From assembly GCA_965223835.1 (NCBI GenBank), contig CBDCXQ010000001.1, positions 2,852,001-2,916,000 on the forward strand: DNA of 64,000 nucleotides, written 5' to 3'. Under the pieces are notes generated by a model. The model had not been told where the DNA came from, did not search any database, and saw only the letters and a program-made list of their open reading frames with translations. How positions within the stretch are numbered: position 1 is the first letter of the stretch; every line of letters begins with the position of its first letter. The DNA comes from CAVYXZ01 sp965223835 (GTDB lineage: Bacteria > Chloroflexota > Anaerolineae > Aggregatilineales > Phototrophicaceae). The position numbers and the translations under genes are program-made. Below are positions 1 to 8,310 of this stretch, in pieces.

Positions 1-1
1 T

Positions 2-1855
2 CCACCAACCCAAAATGAAGTTGAAGACTGGGAACTCCGTCTTCAGGGCTGGCCCGCCGGGACCGTTTTGGCGATTCAGCCATTGCCGGGTGAACTCGCG
101 CGGGTTATGTTGCGAAGTGGCGATGAAAACGGCCCTGAAGCATTGTTTAATAATCTTGCCCAGTCCATGCTCAAAGCCCAACCCCCGGACTTGCAAGATT
201 TTTTGCTAGCATCCTCAACTTTAGAACGCATCACGCCTGACCTGTGTACGGAGGCCCTTAACCTTCCAGACAGCGCAACGCTGCTGGTCGAAGCCCTAAA
301 CCGCAATATGTTCTTGTCACGGGTCACAGGTGGCCTCGCCTATCACGCGCTGTTTCGCGACTTTCTCCAACAGCAATTACATGCAATTGATCCACACCAA
401 TACCACGACTTGCATCTGCGTGCGGCCCAGTGGTTCGAGAAAAATGACGAAATCATTATCGCCGTTGATCATTATCTGATCGCCGGGCAAGTCCCCCGCG
501 TGGTTGACCTGGTTGAGCAAGTTGCTGAATCTTACTTCCAACGCGGTCAGGTCGAAACACTGCTCACCTGGCTCGACTCGCTTGAACATGCGCAACCGAG
601 TACGCCACGTCTTTTGTGTGCTTGCGCAAAAATCCATACGGAACGCTATGAATATGATACGGCATTGGCGGAGTTACGCCTTGCTGAGAAAATATTCCAA
701 CGGCATAGCGATGAGGCTGGTATCGCTGATGTCATTGTGTTGCGTGCCATGCTGAATTTGCAAAACGGCAAGTATGCTCAGGCGGCGCAACTCGCTGAAC
801 ATGTATTGCATGAGTATCCAACAGAAATCCACCTGCGCGGACGCGCTCTAACGATTCTGGGCACAGCCCGGCTTAATCTTGGTGAAATCACCATAGCGGC
901 TGATTATCTTGAGGAGGCCCTTCCGCTTTATCGTGAGGATGGTGACCAATACGCCCTGTCGAATGTATTGCAGAATCTGGAAGTCGCTTATACCAGTCTT
1001 GGACAGCTCAATCGTGCAGCCGCCTGCCTGCAAGAAGTCGTTGCCCTGCGCCGTGACCTGGGCAACACCGGCGCGCTGGCGTTGGCGCTCAATAACCTGG
1101 GTGTACATTATCATCAGTACAACAATTATCAACAAGCCCATGCCACTTATCAAGAAGGATTAAGCGTCGTTGCCCGTGTACCCAACAAACGCGCCCACAG
1201 TTACCTGCTCTGGTCGCTTGGTGATCTGCAACGTGATCGCGGCGCTTTTCATGAAGCTCGACAACACTACAACGCCTCATTGTCACAGATCGAAGGCAGC
1301 GAACCCTACCTTTTCAGTTCATTGCTGGTAAACCTGTCTACCCTGGAACGCTGGCAAGGCAGGGTCCGCGAAGCAATCAACTATGCGACTAAGGCCACAA
1401 CATTGGCTGAAAGTCATGATTTGGGCCTCGTGAAACTACAGGCTCAGGCAGCAATCTGGGCCGCACGCACTGAAACCGACAGCGAGCAGCCCCTCATTCG
1501 CTTGACCGCAATTGCTGATGATCTGCAGAAAGCTGGCGCTCAGATCGAACTCATGCAGGTCTTAGGCTTATGTGCACACGCTGCTATTATCAATAATCAA
1601 CCAACTATCGCCCAGGATCATCTTCACGCTGCTCTCGATATTGCCCAGGAATTGGGTAGTGCCCAGTCGCTCGCTGCCGAAATTCTGCGCACCCCGGCAC
1701 TGGAAGCCCTGGTTAAGCCGCGACAGGGACGCTATAGCTTATTGATCGAGGCACTGCGTTGCCTGCGTGCCAACCTGCATGAACCTAAACCAGAACGCAA
1801 ACCGAATATCACCCTCTTTAATCAGGATACTTTCCGATTAGGGTTTGCACATTAG
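2..1855 (+). CDS. MalT/LuxR-type ATP-dependent regulator, C-terminal STAND and TPR part (5' end outside window)
   Basis: The reading frame is already open at base 2, so the first Met codons inside the window are not the true start. The first residues (W-E-L-R-L-Q-G-W-P-A-G-T) match the end of the ATPase module of MalT-like STAND regulators. Then comes a winged-helix-like stretch (L-F-R-D-F-L) and about 450 residues of helical TPR-type repeats with A/L/Y periodicity. In Chloroflexota such proteins usually end in a BTAD (SARP) DNA-binding module. That module follows here in another frame (to 2556), and this frame stops at a TAG just after the junction. The role is inferred to be ligand- and ATP-dependent transcription control; the target genes are unknown. 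The stop at 1855 is most simply explained by a one-base indel. Confidence 0.8.
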   Translation, partial: PPTQNEVEDWELRLQGWPAGTVLAIQPLPGELARVMLRSGDENGPEALFNNLAQSMLKAQPPDLQDFLLASSTLERITPDLCTEALNLPDSATLLVEALNRNMFLSRVTGGLAYHALFRDFLQQQLHAIDPHQYHDLHLRAAQWFEKNDEIIIAVDHYLIAGQVPRVVDLVEQVAESYFQRGQVETLLTWLDSLEHAQPSTPRLLCACAKIHTERYEYDTALAELRLAEKIFQRHSDEAGIADVIVLRAMLNLQNGKYAQAAQLAEHVLHEYPTEIHLRGRALTILGTARLNLGEITIAADYLEEALPLYREDGDQYALSNVLQNLEVAYTSLGQLNRAAACLQEVVALRRDLGNTGALALALNNLGVHYHQYNNYQQAHATYQEGLSVVARVPNKRAHSYLLWSLGDLQRDRGAFHEARQHYNASLSQIEGSEPYLFSSLLVNLSTLERWQGRVREAINYATKATTLAESHDLGLVKLQAQAAIWAARTETDSEQPLIRLTAIADDLQKAGAQIELMQVLGLCAHAAIINNQPTIAQDHLHAALDIAQELGSAQSLAAEILRTPALEALVKPRQGRYSLLIEALRCLRANLHEPKPERKPNITLFNQDTFRLGFAH

Positions 1856-1887
1856 GCCGTGAGATAGTTGAACGTGATGGACATTTA

Positions 1888-2556
1888 TTGACAACGTCCG
1901 ATTGGCGGGCCAGCGCCGCCCGTGAACTTTTTTTCTTTTTATTGTTCGCCGGACCGGTCAATCGGGAACAGATCAACATGGAGTTCTGGCCGGATAGTTC
2001 GGAAAAACAGTCCCGGTCGCGCTTTCACACCACGATCTACCGTGCCCGCCATGCGCTGGGCGAAAAAATCATCCTTTACGAAAATGATCTCTATCAGTTT
2101 AACCCCGATACTGAGATCTGGTGTGATGCCCGCGAACTAGAAAATTACGTTACCCAGGCACGCTTACATTCGCCGCGTGATCCTCGTACTGAAGAATTGT
2201 GGCGCAAAGCAGTTGACCTCTATAACGGCGATTTTCTGGTTGATATGGACCGTGACTGGATCATCAGTCGCCGCCAAACTTTGTATGAAGCCTATATTGA
2301 GGCACTCATTGGGCTGGGTGAATGCGCCCGACAACGGCGTGATTTCCGGTCAGCGCTAGAAGCCTTTAAAAACGCGCTCGATAAAGAACCCTATCGGGAA
2401 GACATTAACCGCAAGATTATGGTTTGTTATGCCGATCTTGGAGAGAAGCACCAGGTCATATCCCAGTTCAATGCTTTTAGTGATCGATTGCGTGAAGATC
2501 TGGCGGTAGAACCCTCAGCTGAAACAATAGCCCTCGCCCACCGCCTGCTTGCCTGA
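1888..2556 (+). CDS. BTAD/SARP output module, detached from the preceding regulator by a frameshift
   Basis: This frame encodes the winged-helix and bacterial transcriptional activation (BTAD) module of SARP-type regulators: A-R-E-L-F-F-F-L-L-F, then S-R-F-H-T-T-I-Y-R-A-R-H-A-L-G, then a TPR-like helical region. The only in-frame start is a TTG at 1888 with no ribosome binding site. The same frame stays open back to 1822 and encodes I-R-V-C-T-L-G-R-E-I-V-E-R-D-G, the usual beginning of this domain, so the TTG is probably not a real start. I read it as the C-terminal third of the gene ending at 1855. Adding one base in the T-run at 1831-1833 would join the two frames. Whether this is a pseudogene, a sequencing error or a true split gene is open. 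Confidence 0.7.
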   Translation: MTTSDWRASAARELFFFLLFAGPVNREQINMEFWPDSSEKQSRSRFHTTIYRARHALGEKIILYENDLYQFNPDTEIWCDARELENYVTQARLHSPRDPRTEELWRKAVDLYNGDFLVDMDRDWIISRRQTLYEAYIEALIGLGECARQRRDFRSALEAFKNALDKEPYREDINRKIMVCYADLGEKHQVISQFNAFSDRLREDLAVEPSAETIALAHRLLA

Positions 2557-2586
2557 CCTGTAAACACTCTCATATAACAGAACTCT

Positions 2587-2611
2587 AACCGCCAATTTCG
2601 GCGGTTTTTTT
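2587..2611 (+). terminator. Rho-independent terminator after the SARP regulator
   Basis: A 7-bp perfect stem (AACCGCC at 2587-2593 with GGCGGTT at 2600-2606) has a 6-base loop and runs into seven T residues (2605-2611). It lies 30 bp after the stop codon of the regulator on the same strand. Confidence 0.85.
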
Positions 2612-2713
2612 ATTTTCTCCTGAAAAAAATCGATTTGGTAAGCACTTCGTTCAGCACCACCTGCTAATGTAATTGCAATGGAGCGAAATTTGATCATTTA
2701 GGGGAAAAATGAC

Positions 2714-2872
2714 ATGCAAGCAACAATTATTAATGCGACAGCCTGGCTGACTACTGATACTCGCCGTGTTAAGTACATGCTCATCGGTCTGGCAACCATC
2801 ACAATGCTATTGGGCATTGGTGGCGGTTTAGAAGATGCGCTCGCCGGTAAGGCGACGGGTGGGCCACACTGA
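2714..2872 (+). CDS. Small 52-residue protein with one predicted membrane helix
   Basis: A short frame runs from ATG 2714 to TGA 2870-2872. It has an AGGGGA-like ribosome binding site at 2700-2705, about 8 bases upstream. The product starts with a polar segment containing D-T-R-R-V-K, followed by a hydrophobic helix (Y-M-L-I-G-L-A-T-I-T-M-L-L-G-I-G-G-G) and a short polar tail ending G-G-P-H. I recognise no family. Its place between a terminator and a second small gene, next to a MalT/SARP regulator, would suit a small membrane or exported peptide. An alternative ATG at 2709 is in another frame and stops after 13 codons. Support is the ribosome binding site and composition only. Confidence 0.45.
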   Translation: MQATIINATAWLTTDTRRVKYMLIGLATITMLLGIGGGLEDALAGKATGGPH

Positions 2873-2927
2873 TCTGGCGCGTGACTGGCTCAGTCTGCGT
2901 ATGTCGTTCTGCTAAGGAGAAATCGCT

Positions 2928-3254
2928 GTGAACTTTACCAAGAAGCAACCCGCTACGATGGATGTGTTCCCCTGGCCGCAAGGCAATGGCTTCCAGGGAA
3001 CCGAAGAGTGGTGGGACCACGTACTAACCCACGCAGAGCACAAACGTCTTGACCAGATTCTGGGCCTGGCACTGCTCGATGAAACATTTTGCCGTCGGTT
3101 ATTGAAAGACTGCGATCCTGAGTTTCTAGCACCATTTAATTTAGCATCCAAAACTCAGGCATGGCTCCGATCCATTAAAGCCACGTCGCTTGATGAATTC
3201 GCACAAAAAGTTGTTGCTGGACCTCAACACCAAATCCAAGAGCGTGCATCATAA
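2928..3254 (+). CDS. Small helical protein, weakly like Os1348/NHLP-type precursor leaders
   Basis: The gene starts at GTG 2928 with a strong AAGGAGA ribosome binding site at 2914-2920, 7 bases away, and encodes 108 residues. The N-terminal part is rich in aromatic residues (D-V-F-P-W-P, E-E-W-W-D-H). The C-terminal half follows the pattern L-x-x-I-L-G-L-A-x-x-D-x-x-F-x-x-x-L-L-x-D, then F-x-L and S-L-x-E/D-F-A. That resembles the helical leader-like region of Os1348/NHLP-clan small proteins found in Chloroflexota. This is pattern memory, not a database match. There is no core-peptide motif and no modifying enzyme nearby, so a RiPP role is not supported. It could equally be a small regulatory protein tied to the response regulator 92 bp downstream. 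Confidence 0.55.
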   Translation: MNFTKKQPATMDVFPWPQGNGFQGTEEWWDHVLTHAEHKRLDQILGLALLDETFCRRLLKDCDPEFLAPFNLASKTQAWLRSIKATSLDEFAQKVVAGPQHQIQERAS

Positions 3255-3346
3255 GTACGATGCTGTGTCGATAAGGGGTGGGCAGAATCCATACACCTGT
3301 CCAACTGCACACCCCATCTGACAATTCTAGTGAAAGACGCCGCTCA

Positions 3347-3787
3347 ATGGATATTTTGATTGTTGATGATGAAGTCGTTATGCGGTCTCTGGTTGCGTTG
3401 GCAATTCAGCGTGATGGCTATTCAGTAACTGTCGCTGCCAGTGCAGCCCAGGCTCTGGACTACTTAGCGACAACGACACCCAACCTGATCATTCTAGATG
3501 TGATGATGCCCCAGCTTGACGGTATCACGTTTTGTCGTCAGTTGCGTTCAGACCCTGCTACTGCCAAGATTCCGATTATCATCTTTTCTGCTGCTGGTGA
3601 TGAACGCTCAAAACGCAAAGCGCTGGCCGCTGGTGCAACTCATTTCTGTCACAAACTCAGCATGTATGATGACCTGTTTGAGTTGATTCATGAGAATCTC
3701 CATCCGGCTCAGCAACAGCGCTACCCACAACCAATTAAGAAATCTCAGGCAGCAGCAGTTCAGGCTGGTCAGAGCAAATTGCATTAA
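3347..3787 (+). CDS. Single-domain response regulator (CheY-like receiver)
   Basis: The 146-residue product is a receiver domain with the acidic pair D7-D8 (M-D-I-L-I-V-D-D-E), the phosphoacceptor D51 (I-I-L-D-V-M-M-P), the switch S81 and the conserved K103. The last is followed by Leu instead of the usual Pro. After about residue 122 there is only a Gln/Ala-rich tail and no output domain, so it probably acts through protein contacts. I chose ATG 3347 because the receiver fold begins exactly there; the frame extends upstream to a GTG at 3278 but that addition looks non-native. No kinase is adjacent. Its 3' end overlaps the opposing glycerophosphodiesterase gene by 53 bp. Confidence 0.85.
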   Translation: MDILIVDDEVVMRSLVALAIQRDGYSVTVAASAAQALDYLATTTPNLIILDVMMPQLDGITFCRQLRSDPATAKIPIIIFSAAGDERSKRKALAAGATHFCHKLSMYDDLFELIHENLHPAQQQRYPQPIKKSQAAAVQAGQSKLH

Positions 3788-5189
3788 CCCCTAGTTGTTG
3801 CAATGCCTGGATCTCCGCTGGTCGCTCTTCGTGCCAGCAAACAATCCCTATACCTAATGATCGCACACTAGCTACCCAATCAGGGGTAAGCAATGTGTGT
3901 GGCGCTTCAAAACGCTCCCAGCAGGGATGCACGTAATCGCTGTTGATCGCCTGCGCCTGAGTAACTGGGTCCACATGAACTGAGCTAAAGAGTATAGAGG
4001 TGACGGCGTTAGGTCGTTGTGCTTTAATTTCGGCCAGCCAATCCGCTCGAAACGACCCAAAAATCGTTGCACCCAGCATGTGATTTTTGTCCAATTCCGC
4101 GAAAATATGATCGATCACCGCAAAGTTGAACTGTTTTATGTCCAGATATATCCCCAACCCCAGCGAACGACAAGTCTTGGCTAAATCGGTTAACGTCGCC
4201 AGCGGTTCTTTATCAGCCGGAGTCAGCGCGTTCAACGCTTCCCATGTATGATCACTAATCATACCGACGATACCATACACCCGTTGCAAATTATCATCAT
4301 GCGCAATAACGGGGATTTGATCGGCGGTCAGACGCAAATCGACTTCAACCATATCAGCACCCAGTTCCGCAGCTTTCCGAATCGCCGCCAACGAATTTTC
4401 CTGAGCATGTCCGGATGCACCCCGGTGGGCGATACGTATCACGCGCCGCTTTTCGGGTGGTATCTGTTGTGCCAATTGTTGGACCCACCAGTGAACCCGG
4501 CGTGGAATCCATTCGAATAAGTTAGCCCAGGGAACCAGAACCGCCTGGTTGAGTTCAAATACCTGTGAAAATTCATAGGATGGCTCAAACTGCTGCTGCT
4601 CCAAATATGTCCAGGCCAGTTGGTTGTTCGCCGGATTACGATCATGAATGATGCCATTGAACAAGGCTGTCACCAGCACGCCACCCTTACCGGAATGCAC
4701 GCTACAGCCCTTGCGGGTAGTCGATTCGCGTTCCCGAAGCCAATCAATCATGGGTGCAAAGGCATGTTTCCCTGGCTCTGAATAAAGAATGACGCGCCCA
4801 TTGTCATCAAGTGGAACCTGACCATCCGCTGTCACCATCACGTTTTGCCCACCATGCCAGCTTGCATCAGCAGCGACGACTTGCTCATCTTTATCCAGGT
4901 AAACCCAGATGTGTTCCAGTTCATACAGATGCTGAATGTCCCAATCCCACCAGACAGCATACTCGATTGCGCATGCAGCCCGGTCTGGCAAAACAATTTC
5001 ACGGGGAAACGAGGGTGATTGACCATTTCGCCGAAACACGGTATATCCGGCTACTGACGGTAAAAATGGCTCATACTGGTCAAAACGAATACGAGGCGCA
5101 TGCCGTAGCGCCAGCTCATAATCCGCCGGGGAAACTTGTGTTTGGTCCAATGTTTCAAAATGATCGTCGTGAAAGTCAATCATCATCAA
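3735..5189 (-). CDS. Glycerophosphodiester phosphodiesterase with N-terminal Vps62-like domain
   Basis: The 484-residue protein has two parts. Residues 252-484 form a GDPD domain (glycerophosphodiester to sn-glycerol 3-phosphate plus alcohol). Visible are the catalytic H-R near the start (A-H-R-G-A-S), Q-E-N-S, the metal-binding E-V-D-L and the later H-D-D, with W-H-E-E near the end. Residues 1 to about 240 resemble Vps62-like domains: H-A-P-R-I-R-F-D-Q-Y-E-P-F-L-P and L-E-H-I-W-V-Y-L-D. There is no signal peptide, so it is probably cytoplasmic. A two-domain form is longer than the usual 240-260 residue GDPD. The TAA stop lies inside the end of the opposing response regulator gene. The N-terminal assignment is less sure than the GDPD call. 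Confidence 0.8.
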   Translation of the reverse strand: MMMIDFHDDHFETLDQTQVSPADYELALRHAPRIRFDQYEPFLPSVAGYTVFRRNGQSPSFPREIVLPDRAACAIEYAVWWDWDIQHLYELEHIWVYLDKDEQVVAADASWHGGQNVMVTADGQVPLDDNGRVILYSEPGKHAFAPMIDWLRERESTTRKGCSVHSGKGGVLVTALFNGIIHDRNPANNQLAWTYLEQQQFEPSYEFSQVFELNQAVLVPWANLFEWIPRRVHWWVQQLAQQIPPEKRRVIRIAHRGASGHAQENSLAAIRKAAELGADMVEVDLRLTADQIPVIAHDDNLQRVYGIVGMISDHTWEALNALTPADKEPLATLTDLAKTCRSLGLGIYLDIKQFNFAVIDHIFAELDKNHMLGATIFGSFRADWLAEIKAQRPNAVTSILFSSVHVDPVTQAQAINSDYVHPCWERFEAPHTLLTPDWVASVRSLGIGIVCWHEERPAEIQALQQLGVNAICSDQPELLLPEIS

Positions 5190-5198
5190 TCTCTCCTA

Positions 5199-5235
5199 CA
5201 AACAAAGAAGGCGCAGGTTGGTCCGCTGCGCCTTC
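5199..5235 (-). terminator. Terminator of the solo molybdenum hydroxylase gene
   Basis: A 10-bp perfect inverted repeat (GAAGGCGCAG at 5207-5216 and CTGCGCCTTC at 5226-5235) has a 9-base loop. Read on the minus strand, the stem is followed by a T-rich run (TTTGTTTG, 5199-5206). It sits 24 bp past the stop of the gene ending at 5260 and before the GDPD gene on the same strand. Confidence 0.85.
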
Positions 5236-5259
5236 AAAATTCTACAAATTTCGTTGAAA

Positions 5260-7542
5260 CTAGCGATGTCCGTTACTACCCTTTATCGCGCTCAAAACAT
5301 TAGGTGCGGTCATCGGAATACTGGTCATGCGTGCCCCGGATGCATGCGCAATCGCATTCGCGATGGCAGCGGCGGTGGGGACAATGGGTGGTTCGCCCAC
5401 CCCTTTCGCACCAAACGGACCATGATCAGATGGAATCTCCAACAGAATTACTTCAAATTCCGGTCCAGCTTGCAGCGCATCGGGCACTGCATAATCCATG
5501 AACGACCCCGTTAGCAGTTGGCCGTCATCGTCGTAGAGCATAGCCTCATATAGTGCCCAGCCAATACCCTGCGTTGCACCACCCATAATCTGACCTTCAA
5601 CCGCCATCGGATTAATCGCCCGGCCTACGTCCTGCGCCGTCACCACTTTAACCACCTCAACCTCACCTGTTTCCTGGTCAACGGCGACCTCAATCAATTG
5701 CGCATTAAAGCCCGGTGACTGGTCGGTCACAACCGTGCTGCCACTGGCATAGACTGGTGAGTATTTCGAGCCAAAGCCCTGTGACTTTTCAGCAATCGTG
5801 CCCAGCGAAATCGTCTTGGAAGGCAGGCCTTTGACGCGCACCTCGCCATCTACAATTTCGAGATCTTCAACCGCCGCTTCGAATTCTTCAGCAGCAATCG
5901 CCAACACCTGTTTGCGTGCTTCTTGCGCTGCCTTAACAACCGCTGTGCCCGTTGTATAGACGAACTTACTCCCGCCGGTGCCGGTCGAATAGGGTGACGT
6001 ATCCGTATTGCCTTGAACAATCTTTACTTTGTCCGCCGATACACCAAAGGCTTCTGCAGCTAATGCTGTCATACTTGTAAATGCTCCGCTGATGTCGGCC
6101 GAGCCGATATTTATGTGGACCATGCCATCCCGATTAACACCGCAGACCGCTGCTGCCGGGGAGGTGCCACCCATCCAGCCACCGACGGCAATGCCAACAC
6201 CATGACCTTTGGCCTTGGCCGCATCCCGATTCTGCCACATCGGGTGATCGCGCAATGCTTCAAGCGTCTCGCGGATGCCTTGCTTCGGCCAGGGTTTATC
6301 ATTCATCATCGGATCGCCCACTCTGGCGCAATTTTTGATGCGAACTTCGAGTGAGTCCAAGCCTAATTTTTCCGAGATCTCATCAATCAAGGTATCGAGC
6401 ACAAAGTATGCCGTCGGCGCGCCCGGCGCACGATAAGCGCCACCCGATTGCTTAAAAGTCATTACATCAGTCCCACGAATATCCATGTGCGGCACCGGGT
6501 AGGGATTACCGATTTGGAAACCGACAAAGCCTGCACCCAACGCACCGGGATAACAACCGAGATCAACAAACACATCGGCCTGGAGTGCGACCAGCGTGCC
6601 ATCACTTTTGGCACCCATTTTCGCTTTGACTGTGACGGGCGGTGATGGGTTGGTAGCCAGCAATTCCTCACTGCGGGTGAGAATGAGCTTTACCGGACGT
6701 TTGACCGTATGCGCCACCAGCGCGACCAGCGGATCGTATAATGAGAATTTTGCACCAAATGCACCACCAATGACGGCTGCTTTGACCGCAACGTCGGATT
6801 CAGCAACACCGATCACATTGGCAACATCGCGACGAACATCAAATGGTGACTGGGTACTGGTCCAGACCGCCATGCCACCAGTCAGTGGATCCGGTTGGGC
6901 GATAATGCCATGGGTTTCAATTGAGGTCTGATGGACCATCGGTGATGAATAGGTATGTTCAACAATGACATCCGACTCGGCAAACCCCTGCTCAATGTTG
7001 CCACGCGAGTAGGACGTTTCGTTGGCGACATTGGTATGATCGCGCTTTTCTTCGGCGTCATCACCCACTGCCGCCCCATGGGCCGCCGCATCATCTGAAC
7101 CTTTGGGTACACCTTCCGGCCAAACCAATGGTGCGCCGTCGGCCATCGCTTCATCAATCGAAAGCGCCGCAGGCAGGGGTTCATAATCAACCCACACCCG
7201 GTCAGCCCCATCCGCCGCCGCCGTTTCGCTGGTTGCCAGCACAATTGCCACCGGTTGACCGACAAAGATAACACGACCACGTGCTAGCATCAGCTTATTA
7301 CGCGATGTTGGTACAATATTCGGCAAATCTCTCTCTGTCAGCACCGCCTCAACACCAGGCACCGCCAACGCTTCTTCAACATCGATGCCCTTAATGTTGG
7401 CATGAGCGAAGGTGCTGGGCACAAAACGGGCGTGCAGCATCCCCGGCAATTGTAGATCGGGCGCGTACTGGGCGACTCCAGTTATTTTGGAATGCCCATC
7501 AATAATCGGCTTGGGTTGACCAATCGCAGTAAAATCACTCAT
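5260..7542 (-). CDS. Xanthine dehydrogenase-family molybdopterin-binding subunit, solo
   Basis: This is the large, molybdenum-cofactor-binding subunit of the xanthine oxidase family, about 760 residues. Visible motifs are the N-terminal K-I-T-G-V-A-Q-Y, G-G-A-F-G-A-K, G-A-Y-R-A-P-G-A-P and the C-terminal G-A-K-G-V-G-E-P-P, whose Glu is the family's catalytic base. Such enzymes hydroxylate purines, N-heterocycles or aldehydes with water as oxygen donor. The reaction here cannot be fixed. No [2Fe-2S] or FAD subunit is on its strand; the partners may be the divergent coxS and coxM. I prefer ATG 7542 over GTG 7554, since M-S-D-F is the natural start. A good promoter (7606-7634) and a terminator (5199-5235) flank it, so it appears monocistronic. 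Confidence 0.85.
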   Translation of the reverse strand: MSDFTAIGQPKPIIDGHSKITGVAQYAPDLQLPGMLHARFVPSTFAHANIKGIDVEEALAVPGVEAVLTERDLPNIVPTSRNKLMLARGRVIFVGQPVAIVLATSETAAADGADRVWVDYEPLPAALSIDEAMADGAPLVWPEGVPKGSDDAAAHGAAVGDDAEEKRDHTNVANETSYSRGNIEQGFAESDVIVEHTYSSPMVHQTSIETHGIIAQPDPLTGGMAVWTSTQSPFDVRRDVANVIGVAESDVAVKAAVIGGAFGAKFSLYDPLVALVAHTVKRPVKLILTRSEELLATNPSPPVTVKAKMGAKSDGTLVALQADVFVDLGCYPGALGAGFVGFQIGNPYPVPHMDIRGTDVMTFKQSGGAYRAPGAPTAYFVLDTLIDEISEKLGLDSLEVRIKNCARVGDPMMNDKPWPKQGIRETLEALRDHPMWQNRDAAKAKGHGVGIAVGGWMGGTSPAAAVCGVNRDGMVHINIGSADISGAFTSMTALAAEAFGVSADKVKIVQGNTDTSPYSTGTGGSKFVYTTGTAVVKAAQEARKQVLAIAAEEFEAAVEDLEIVDGEVRVKGLPSKTISLGTIAEKSQGFGSKYSPVYASGSTVVTDQSPGFNAQLIEVAVDQETGEVEVVKVVTAQDVGRAINPMAVEGQIMGGATQGIGWALYEAMLYDDDGQLLTGSFMDYAVPDALQAGPEFEVILLEIPSDHGPFGAKGVGEPPIVPTAAAIANAIAHASGARMTSIPMTAPNVLSAIKGSNGHR

Positions 7543-7605
7543 CGTGTTCCCCACAACATCTTATAAAATTGGACAATTAGGGTGTGTACATAAACGCTCA
7601 CCGGC

Positions 7606-7634
7606 ATTATACCGCGTGTTTGCCAGATTGTCAG
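7606..7634 (-). promoter_or_regulatory. Sigma-70-like promoter for the solo molybdenum hydroxylase
   Basis: On the minus strand there is a -35 CTGACA (7629-7634, 5 of 6 matches), a 17-bp spacer and a perfect -10 TATAAT (7606-7611). The start codon is 64 bp downstream. It lies in the divergent region shared with coxG. Confidence 0.65.
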
Positions 7635-7663
7635 ACACCTGATTAGGTCCAAATTACCAACCG

Positions 7664-7692
7664 TTTGCGCCGGAGTCGATTCAGGTTATACT
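7664..7692 (+). promoter_or_regulatory. Possible promoter for the coxG-coxSLM operon
   Basis: A -10-like TATACT (7687-7692) is preceded at 17 bp by a weak -35 (TTTGCG, 7664-7669). The coxG start is 59 bp downstream. The weak -35 would suit an activated promoter. It is a mirror partner of the strong minus-strand promoter at 7606-7634. Confidence 0.35.
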
Positions 7693-7750
7693 CTTGTCCG
7701 AAAAATCGGTCTTTATTGTCATTCCTACGTATTTTACAAACGGAAATTGT

Positions 7751-8209
7751 ATGAACCTATCTGGAAATTATCAATTCAACTTGCCCCAGAAAACCATTTG
7801 GGAACTGCTGATGGACCCGGAAGTGATTGCAAAAGCACTGCCCGGCGTTGATGAATTCGTCCCGATTGAAGGCGAAGTTGATGCCTGGAAAGCGAAGGCT
7901 AAAATCAATGTTGCAGCGGTCAGTGGTCGTTATATGGGAACCATCCGCATGAGCGAACAGGCTGCGCCCACCAGCTATCGCCTGACAGTCAACGGTGAAG
8001 GCCAACAGAGTATTATCAGTGGCACGGTCCTCATCACCCTCAACTATGACGATGCTGAACAAGTCACCAACCTGGAGTGGGACGCCGAAGCCAATATCTC
8101 CGGCAAACTCGCCCGTGTCGGCCAGCGCCTCATTAAAGCCGCCGCCAACATGATGAGCAACCGCTTCTTTAGTGGAATTGAAAAACAAATACCTGCCCCA
8201 GAAGAATAA
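7751..8209 (+). CDS. coxG: CoxG-like SRPBCC protein (carbon monoxide dehydrogenase subunit G family)
   Basis: The 152-residue product has the CoxG pattern: M-N-L-S-G-N-Y, the start-like W-E-L-L-M-D-P-E-V, L-P-G-V-D-E-F, and Y-x-G-T-I in the middle of a helix-grip fold. In the CO dehydrogenase system of Oligotropha, CoxG helps recruit the enzyme to the membrane. In other organisms its role with related hydroxylases is not settled. I took ATG 7751 since the fold begins there; the TTG at 7694 would add an unrelated stretch. It is the first gene of the coxG-S-L-M-D-E-xdhC run. The C-terminal membrane anchor of longer CoxG proteins is absent, as the product ends soon after the domain (E-K-Q-I-P-A-P-E-E). 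Confidence 0.85.
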   Translation: MNLSGNYQFNLPQKTIWELLMDPEVIAKALPGVDEFVPIEGEVDAWKAKAKINVAAVSGRYMGTIRMSEQAAPTSYRLTVNGEGQQSIISGTVLITLNYDDAEQVTNLEWDAEANISGKLARVGQRLIKAAANMMSNRFFSGIEKQIPAPEE

Positions 8210-8310
8210 TTTCCGCCGGGTTGTTGTCTTGGTGAAAGGAGGTTGCGCTCAGACAATACGTTCGGCATCCGCCATTTACATTCAATGTTATTTTGGGAGG
8301 AATTTCGTTC

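Noticed and set aside
1822..1860. Programmed -1 ribosomal frameshift joining the two regulator frames
   Set aside because: No X-XXY-YYZ slippery heptamer or strong downstream stem-loop is visible; an indel is simpler.
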